Origin: Caenibius sp. WL
GTDB lineage: Bacteria; Pseudomonadota; Alphaproteobacteria; Sphingomonadales; Sphingomonadaceae
Assembly (NCBI RefSeq): GCF_019803445.1
Contig: NZ_CP081844.1
Location: 880,501 to 944,500, forward strand
Reading direction: 5' to 3'
Length of the DNA stretch: 64,000 bases
The notes beneath the pieces are model-generated. The model had not been told where the DNA came from. It ran no database searches and saw only the letters and a list, made by a program, of their open reading frames with translations. A program made the translations under genes and the position numbers. Each line of letters opens with the position of its first letter. Position 1 is the stretch's first letter. Positions 58,406 to 64,000 of the stretch are shown here, piece by piece.

Positions 58406-59655
58406 CAGGCGGCGTTCCCTTGAGAATGGACGGTGATCGGCAGGCGGACCCAGCCGATCTGGAATTCGGACGTGGCGCGTTCGCCCCGCGCTTCGTCGAT
58501 GGTGTAATCGGGAAAGCGGCGCAGCAGTTCTTCCACGATCAGCCGCCCTTCGAGGCGGGCGATATGGATGCCGATGCAGAAGTGCGGCCCCATGCCGAAC
58601 GCGACCACGCGGCGCATCTGGCGATCCCAGTGGAACGTGTCGGGATCGGTGAACTCGCGCTCGTCCCGGTTGGCGGAGGCGGTCAGCAGCAGCACCCGTT
58701 CACCTGCGCGCATCGGCGTGCCCGCGATCACCGCATCCTGCTTCAGCGTGCGGCCGAACCATTGCGCGGGGCCGAACATACGGACCATTTCCTCGAACGT
58801 GGAGGCGGCATGGGCGGCCGGATCGGCGGCGGCGGCGGCGCGCTGATCGGGCCGGCGCCACAGTTCGCGCAAACCCCCTGCCATGACTTTGGGCAGCGAT
58901 TCCGTGCCGCCGATCAGGATGCTGATGAGCTGCTGGGCGATTTCATCATCGGACAGGGGGCCGCGCCCCGGAATATCGGCGGCAATCAGCCCATCAATCA
59001 TGCGCGGATCGCCGGGCACCGTGCCGCTGCGGCGCTGGATCACCAGATGCTTGATGCGGGCAGCGATTTCGCCGATCGCGGCCCAGCCGTCCTCTGTCAT
59101 CCCCGGCTGATCGGGCGCCCGGGCGACGGAGCGGTTGACCAGCGCGATGGCGTCTTCGATCTCGCTCTGCGCGAAGCCGACGATATGGCATGCCGCCCCG
59201 GCCGAAACATGGCTGGCAAGATCGAGATTGATATCCAGCCGCCCGGTTTCGGCCAGCAGGTCCAGCCGTTTGCGCACCAGATCGCGCAGCATCGGTTCCA
59301 TCTTTCCCACCGCGCCGGGCAGCAGCGATGCGCCCATGGCCCGTCGGACCAGCCCGTGCACTGGCGGATCGAGATTGTTGAACAGGTCGAGCGGGACGAG
59401 CTTGGGTTCGGGCACCGTTTTGCCTGCGGGCGCGGTCAACAGTTCGCGCGGGAACACCTGCCCTTCGGCTTCGGTGAACCGCTCCCGGTCGAGGAAGACG
59501 TTCCACACGTCCTCGAACCGGGACAGGGCCCAGGCCCGGTATTGCGGCAGGGGATAGACCGGATGATCCGCACGCAACCGGCGGTAGAACGGCTCCGGGT
59601 CCGCCATCGCCTCGGGCGAGAACGGGTCGTAGCGAAAGGCCGGTTCAGCGCCCAT
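58405..59655 (-). CDS. Cytochrome P450 with an unusual I-helix (GGTES)
   Basis: 416 residues. Haem loop FGMGPHFCIGIHIARLEGR with Cys360 and K-helix ExxR (FEEMVRMFGP) are intact. In the I-helix the usual AG-x-DT is GGTES (LISILIGGTESLPKVMAG), so the acid/alcohol pair is Glu/Ser rather than Asp/Thr. It is the first gene of a four-gene operon with SMP-30, FAD-dehydrogenase and CitE-like genes; no ferredoxin gene lies beside it. ATG 59655 has no strong ribosome site. Probably a catabolic hydroxylase; substrate unknown. Confidence 0.93.
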   Translation of the reverse strand: MGAEPAFRYDPFSPEAMADPEPFYRRLRADHPVYPLPQYRAWALSRFEDVWNVFLDRERFTEAEGQVFPRELLTAPAGKTVPEPKLVPLDLFNNLDPPVHGLVRRAMGASLLPGAVGKMEPMLRDLVRKRLDLLAETGRLDINLDLASHVSAGAACHIVGFAQSEIEDAIALVNRSVARAPDQPGMTEDGWAAIGEIAARIKHLVIQRRSGTVPGDPRMIDGLIAADIPGRGPLSDDEIAQQLISILIGGTESLPKVMAGGLRELWRRPDQRAAAAADPAAHAASTFEEMVRMFGPAQWFGRTLKQDAVIAGTPMRAGERVLLLTASANRDEREFTDPDTFHWDRQMRRVVAFGMGPHFCIGIHIARLEGRLIVEELLRRFPDYTIDEARGERATSEFQIGWVRLPITVHSQGNAA

Positions 59656-59935
59656 GGCGGGCTGCTCTCATCAATGCGCGGGATAAGGCAGGCCGCATGG
59701 GCGAAAGACGATCCTCTCCAAGAAATGGTGCTGGTCCTTTTGCCCATTACGGACAAGACTTCTGGTGAGGAGGCTATGCGGCCACCGGAGTGTTGAAAAG
59801 GGCAAAGGCTTTTCCAAAACGCACAAGCTTTCGAAAACCAACATTTTCGGATTGCCGCCGGGCGGCTTGGCATCCGGGCCATGTTTGCCTAATCCCCGGT
59901 GGGAGAGAGGCAGGCGAAAACAAGGGAAAGCGCCG

Positions 59936-60832
59936 ATGCGCGAGGAAATAGCGGCCGGACAGGCATCTGCGGGGCGCGTGCGCGATTATCAGATCGATGC
60001 GATGTTCGCGATGCCGGGCGTCAATTTGCAACTGCGCACCTACCATCACGAAGCGCCAAGCGAAGGGGGCAAGGCGCGGGCCGATCATGTCCTCTCCGTC
60101 AGTCTCAGCGGGCGGCCGCGCGGTTCCACCGGGCGTTATATCCATGACCGGCGGGAAACGCGGCCCTTCCATTTCGGCAATATCACGTTCGTGCCGGGCG
60201 GCGTGCCGATCATGGGCTGGGGGCCGGGCGGTTTGCAGCAGACGCTGTCCTGCCGCCTCGATTACGGCGCATTCGCCGATCTGGCCCTGTTCGAACAGGG
60301 GCTGTCCGAGGATCGGTTGCTGGCCTGCGGCGATATCCGCGCGCCGCAGATGGAAGAGATGATGCGCCGCCTTGCGCACGAATTGCGCTCGCCCGGCTTC
60401 GCGCGCGAAACGATGATCGATCTGCTGGTGCGTGCGGCGATCGTCGATGTGGTGCGCCATGTGCGGCAGGATGGCGAAGGGCGGCGGCACCATTCCGGGG
60501 GGCTTTCCCCCGTGCAGCTGCGGCGATTGACCGACTATATCGCCAGCTCGCTCGATCGCAGCCCGACGATTGCGGAACTGGCGCAGGTCTGCGGCATCAG
60601 CGCCGGGCACCTGATGCGCAGTTTCCGCCAGTCGACCGGCGAGACGATCCACGCCCATGTGCAACGAACCCGTATCGAACGCGCGCAGGCGCTGCTGGCG
60701 AAACCGGACCGCTCGATCAAGGAAATTGCCCACCTGCTCGGCTTTGCCACGCCCAGCAGCTTTGCCGTCGCATTCCGCAAGGCGCGTGGGCAAAGCCCCA
60801 CCGGGTTCCGGCGGCAGGTCCTCAGGGGGTGA
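59936..60832 (+). CDS. AraC-family transcriptional regulator, divergent from the P450 operon
   Basis: 298 residues. The C-terminal ~100 residues hold two helix-turn-helix units: SPTIAELAQVCGISAGHLMRSF and SIKEIAHLLGFATPSSFAVAF, with the family ending QSPTGFRRQ. The N-terminal ~180 residues are an unassigned sensor domain (RADHVLSVSLSGRPRGSTGR). Ribosome site AAGGGAAAG before ATG 59936; an in-frame extension to 59765 runs over the P450 promoter region and is rejected. It most likely controls the operon starting at 59655, about 280 bases away. Confidence 0.92.
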   Translation: MREEIAAGQASAGRVRDYQIDAMFAMPGVNLQLRTYHHEAPSEGGKARADHVLSVSLSGRPRGSTGRYIHDRRETRPFHFGNITFVPGGVPIMGWGPGGLQQTLSCRLDYGAFADLALFEQGLSEDRLLACGDIRAPQMEEMMRRLAHELRSPGFARETMIDLLVRAAIVDVVRHVRQDGEGRRHHSGGLSPVQLRRLTDYIASSLDRSPTIAELAQVCGISAGHLMRSFRQSTGETIHAHVQRTRIERAQALLAKPDRSIKEIAHLLGFATPSSFAVAFRKARGQSPTGFRRQVLRG

Positions 60833-60956
60833 TCTGCCCACCGCTCGAAGGGGATGCGGATATTTGCTATAGTGGCGGGACTCAGCGCCATGCCCACCGG
60901 TTTCGGCCTGCGGCCTGCGGCGGCGCGAAGCCCGCGTTTGCGCAGGAGATGCCCGT

Positions 60957-61322
60957 ATGATCACATCCGTCCCTTCTGCGAACCTGCGTTTGAAGCGCGC
61001 ATACGAACCGGCCGAACCGGGCGATGGCGTGCGGATTCTGGTCGACCGCCTGTGGCCGCGCGGCGTGAGCAAGGAGGAGGCCGCGCTCGACGACTGGATG
61101 AAGGATATCGCGCCGAGCACCGAACTGCGGCAATGGTTCGGCCACGATCCGGGGCGCTGGGCGGAATTCCAGCGCCGCTATCGGGCGGAACTGCGGCAAC
61201 ATGGCCCGGATCTCGACCGCATCCGCGATCTGGCCGCGACGCAGACGGTCACTCTCGTCTATGCCGCCCGTGACGAGGAGCATAACGACGCTGTCGTGCT
61301 GCGGGACGTATTGCTGGCATGA
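60957..61322 (+). CDS. DUF488 (YeaO-like) protein
   Basis: 121 residues: VRILVDRLWPRGVSKEEAAL, DDWMKDIAPSTELRQWFGHDP and VTLVYAARDEEHNDAVVLRDVLL cover the whole DUF488/YeaO domain. The conserved RLWPRG and AARDEEHN patches define an unknown active or binding site; no function is proven. ATG 60957 follows CAGGAGA. The next gene (putA) starts 75 bases further on the same strand, possibly on the same transcript. Confidence 0.88.
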   Translation: MITSVPSANLRLKRAYEPAEPGDGVRILVDRLWPRGVSKEEAALDDWMKDIAPSTELRQWFGHDPGRWAEFQRRYRAELRQHGPDLDRIRDLAATQTVTLVYAARDEEHNDAVVLRDVLLA

Positions 61323-61397
61323 ACGGGCGGTGGGCAGGATGATGCGGCGTTTCAAGTTCAGCCGGAACGGATGCGCCAGCCGCGCTATCCTGCCGGG

Positions 61398-64000
61398 ATG
61401 AGCGAACCCCTTTTTTACGCATTCGCCCCGCCGGTCCGCGCACCAACATCGCTGCGCCGCGCGATCACCGCCGCTTATCGCAGGCCGGAAATGGAATGCG
61501 TGCTGCCGCTGCTGGAACAGGCGGCGCTGCCGGCGGATATGGCGGCTGCTGTGCGCGTCACTGCTCGCCGGCTTGTCACAGCGCTGCGGGCGAAGCGGGG
61601 CGGGAACGGTGTCGAAAGCCTGATGCAGGAATTCGCGCTGTCGAGCGAGGAAGGTGTGGCGTTGATGTGCCTTGCCGAAGCGCTGCTCCGCATTCCGGAC
61701 ACGGATACCCGCGATGCCCTGATCCGCGACAAGATCGCGCAGGGGGACTGGAAAGCGCACATCGGCGGCGGGCGATCGCTGTTCGTCCATGCTGCGACCT
61801 GGGGGCTGATCGTCACGGGCAGACTGCTCGACAGTGTCAACGACCGGGGGCTTTCCGCCGCCTTGAGCCGCCTGATCGCGCGCGCGGGCGAACCGGTGAT
61901 CCGCGGCGCGGTCGATCTGGCGATGCGCACGATGGGAGAACGTTTCGTAGTCGGCGAAACCATCGATGAAGCGCTCGACCGGGCCCGTGCGATGGAGGCC
62001 AAAGGGTTCGCCTACAGCTACGACATGCTGGGCGAAGCGGCGGTGACGGCGGCGGACGCGGCGCGTTATTACCGGGACTATGAACGCGCGATCCATGCGA
62101 TCGGCAAAGTCGCGGCGGGACGCGGGATTTACGCAGAGCCGGGCATTTCGATCAAGTTGTCCGCGCTGCATCCGCGCTATGCGCGCAGTCAGGCGGACCG
62201 GGTGATGGGTGAACTGCTGCCCCAAGTCGCCGCATTGGCCGCTCTTGCCCGATCATACGGCATCGGGTTCAACATCGATGCCGAGGAAGCGGACCGGTTG
62301 GAGCTTTCGCTCGACCTGTTCGAAAGCCTGGCCTCAGATTCCGGCCTTGCAGGATGGGATGGGCTCGGTTTCGTGGTGCAGGCTTATGGCAAGCGTTGCC
62401 CGTTCGTGATCGACTGGATCATCGATCTGGCGCGGCGGGCCGGGCGGCGGATCATGGTGCGGCTGGTCAAGGGCGCCTATTGGGATGCCGAAATCAAGCG
62501 CGCGCAGCTGGACGGGCTCGCGGATTTCCCGGTCTATACCCGCAAGGTGTATACCGATGTTGGCTATATCGCCTGCGCGCGGAAATTGCTGGCTGCGAAC
62601 GATGCGGTGTTTCCGCAATTCGCAACGCATAATGCGCAGACATTGGCGAGTATCTATCACATGGCCGGCCCGGATTTCGCCATCGGGGATTATGAATTCC
62701 AGTGCCTCCATGGCATGGGGGAAGCCTTGTACGAGGAAGTGGTCGGCCCGGCGAAGCTGGCGCGGCCCTGCCGCATTTATGCACCGGTGGGCACGCATGA
62801 GAACCTGTTGGCCTATCTCGTGCGGCGCTTGCTTGAAAACGGGGCCAATTCATCCTTCATCCACCGCATCGGCGATCCGGACGTACCGGTGGCGGACCTG
62901 ATTGCCGACCCTGTCGCATACGTGCGGGCAATGGTCATGCCGGGCAGCGGGCATGAGCGGATCGCTCTCCCGCCCCAACTCTTTCCCGACCGGCGCAATT
63001 CGGCCGGGCTGGACCTGACGGACGAAAGCGTGCTGGCCGGTCTGAGCGCCATTCTGGCCGAGAGCGCGAAGTCCGGCTGGCACGCGGAATCGCAGATTGC
63101 CGGTCTTGAAGTGCAGCGCCCTACACATGCCATCTGCAACCCGGCCGATCGCAACGATCGTGTCGGCACCGTGGCGTTTGCAGAAGCGGACGATGCCCGG
63201 CATGTGGCCCGCGTGGCAGCGGTGGCGGCGCAGGGTTGGCGCGCTGTTCCGGTGGAGGAGCGCGCCGCGATGCTGGAGCGGGCGGCCGATGCGATGCAGG
63301 CGCGGATGCCGGTGCTTCTGGGCCTGATCGTGCGTGAAGCGGGCAAATCTCTGCCCGATGCGATTGGCGAAGTGCGGGAAACGGTCGATTTCCTGCGCTA
63401 TTATGCGGCGCAGGCCCGGGCGGGGCTGACCGGGGCGGACAGGCCGCTGGGGCCGGTGGTGTGCATCAGTCCATGGAATTTCCCGTTGTCGATCTTCACC
63501 GGGCAAGTTGCGGCGGCGCTGGTGGTGGGCAATCCGGTGCTGGCCAAACCGGCCGAGCAAACGCCGCTCGTTGCGGCCGAAGGCGTGCGTCTGCTGTATG
63601 AAGCCGGGGTGCCACGAGACGTGCTGCAACTGCTATGCGGGGAAGGCGCCATCGGTGCGGAACTGGTTGCGGCGGCGGATGTGGCGGGGGTGATCTTTAC
63701 CGGATCGACCGAAGTCGCCCGGTCGATCCAGCGGCAGTTGGCCGGGCGTCTGTCACCTGCGGGCCTGCCGATCCCGCTGGTTGCCGAAACGGGCGGCCTG
63801 AATGCAATGATCGTCGACAGTTCGGCATTGGCGGAACAGGTCGTGGCCGATGTGGTCGCATCGGCGTTCAACAGCGCCGGGCAGCGGTGTTCCGCCCTCC
63901 GCATCCTGTGTCTGCAGGAGGATATCGCCGAACGCACGCTGGCGATGCTCAAAGGTGCGATGAAGGAACTGCGTGTGGGCCGTCCCGACCGGCTGGCGGT
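61398..64000 (+). CDS. putA: PutA: proline dehydrogenase / glutamate-gamma-semialdehyde dehydrogenase (partial, cut by window end)
   Basis: At least 867 residues, open at the right edge. The proline dehydrogenase half is read in EPGISIKLSALHPRY, MVRLVKGAYWDAEIKRAQ and PQFATHNAQTLASIYHM (FAD and proline binding). The aldehyde dehydrogenase half has VCISPWNFPLSIFTGQVAAAL, catalytic-region Glu in LVAETGGLNAMIVD and the catalytic Cys in SAGQRCSALRI. There is no N-terminal ribbon-helix-helix DNA-binding domain (the protein starts MSEPLFYAFAPPVR), so this is the shorter, non-autoregulating type. It oxidises proline to glutamate at the membrane. Start ATG 61398 has a weak ribosome site. Confidence 0.95.
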   Translation, partial: MSEPLFYAFAPPVRAPTSLRRAITAAYRRPEMECVLPLLEQAALPADMAAAVRVTARRLVTALRAKRGGNGVESLMQEFALSSEEGVALMCLAEALLRIPDTDTRDALIRDKIAQGDWKAHIGGGRSLFVHAATWGLIVTGRLLDSVNDRGLSAALSRLIARAGEPVIRGAVDLAMRTMGERFVVGETIDEALDRARAMEAKGFAYSYDMLGEAAVTAADAARYYRDYERAIHAIGKVAAGRGIYAEPGISIKLSALHPRYARSQADRVMGELLPQVAALAALARSYGIGFNIDAEEADRLELSLDLFESLASDSGLAGWDGLGFVVQAYGKRCPFVIDWIIDLARRAGRRIMVRLVKGAYWDAEIKRAQLDGLADFPVYTRKVYTDVGYIACARKLLAANDAVFPQFATHNAQTLASIYHMAGPDFAIGDYEFQCLHGMGEALYEEVVGPAKLARPCRIYAPVGTHENLLAYLVRRLLENGANSSFIHRIGDPDVPVADLIADPVAYVRAMVMPGSGHERIALPPQLFPDRRNSAGLDLTDESVLAGLSAILAESAKSGWHAESQIAGLEVQRPTHAICNPADRNDRVGTVAFAEADDARHVARVAAVAAQGWRAVPVEERAAMLERAADAMQARMPVLLGLIVREAGKSLPDAIGEVRETVDFLRYYAAQARAGLTGADRPLGPVVCISPWNFPLSIFTGQVAAALVVGNPVLAKPAEQTPLVAAEGVRLLYEAGVPRDVLQLLCGEGAIGAELVAAADVAGVIFTGSTEVARSIQRQLAGRLSPAGLPIPLVAETGGLNAMIVDSSALAEQVVADVVASAFNSAGQRCSALRILCLQEDIAERTLAMLKGAMKELRVGRPDRLA

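Noticed and set aside
1-64000. CRISPR arrays, insertion sequences, prophage, integrases, toxin-antitoxin loci
   Set aside because: No regularly spaced repeats, transposase or integrase motifs, or recognisable toxin-antitoxin pairs were seen on reading both strands; the ArsR/SRPBCC pair is a regulator/ligand-binding pair, not a toxin system.

Overview
The window looks like chromosome of a GC-rich alphaproteobacterium of the Sphingomonadales (Novosphingobium/Sphingobium/Sphingomonas type). This is inferred from three TonB-dependent receptors linked to catabolic genes, a MucR regulator, P450/ferredoxin pairs, DUF1214 proteins and a PutA that starts directly with the proline dehydrogenase part. 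No rRNA, tRNA, CRISPR array, insertion sequence or phage gene was found.

Layout. 1-5926: end of a polysaccharide (EPS/O-antigen) locus, from an AT-rich flippase-like 3' end through an acyltransferase, a two-domain dehydrogenase, a heparinase II/III-like lyase and a glycosyltransferase; a MucR regulator follows (6097). 6527-9705: a reverse-strand block with a phosphotriesterase-family hydrolase, a CDP-alcohol phosphatidyltransferase, three very small proteins, a cold-shock protein and a diverged IF-1. 9970-28334: a nitrogen-acquisition region with a D-aminoacylase-family amidohydrolase, a TonB receptor, a 2-oxoglutarate/Fe(II) oxygenase fused to an unknown domain, a LysR regulator, an ABC transporter with an embedded porin, two DUF1989 proteins, a 1200-residue urea/guanidine carboxylase and allophanate hydrolase. 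28445-30883: small secreted proteins and a thiol-redox protein. 31315-37278: two DUF1214 proteins, a TonB receptor and an Old Yellow Enzyme. 37288-50405: cytochrome c, LD-carboxypeptidase, a P450/ferredoxin/LLM oxidoreductase operon, LuxR- and AraC-type regulators, alpha/beta-barrel proteins, a quinone oxidoreductase, an ArsR/SRPBCC pair, an HpcH-type aldolase, a second LLM oxidoreductase and a secreted PI-PLC-like enzyme. 50481-55258: divergent ferric-reductase-like fusion and siderophore-type receptor. 55273-59655: P450/SMP-30/FAD-dehydrogenase/CitE-like catabolic operon, with a divergent AraC regulator. 60957-64000: DUF488 protein and putA, cut by the window end.

Most interesting system. 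The 9970-28334 region appears to be one regulon. The same 21-bp palindrome, GGCATAG-N7-CTATGCC, occurs in front of the oxygenase gene and in front of the ABC/carboxylase operon, where it overlaps the LysR stop codon; a degenerate copy lies upstream of the divergent TonB receptor. The carboxylase, two DUF1989 proteins and allophanate hydrolase match the known guanidine (or urea) degradation route. The co-regulated oxygenase suggests that guanidine may be released from a larger imported guanidino compound before it is carboxylated. That last step is a hypothesis. I saw no guanidine riboswitch, so the LysR protein may do the sensing.

Start codons were chosen from overlaps, Shine-Dalgarno sequences and family lengths. 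Domain calls come from reading motifs by eye, without database searches.
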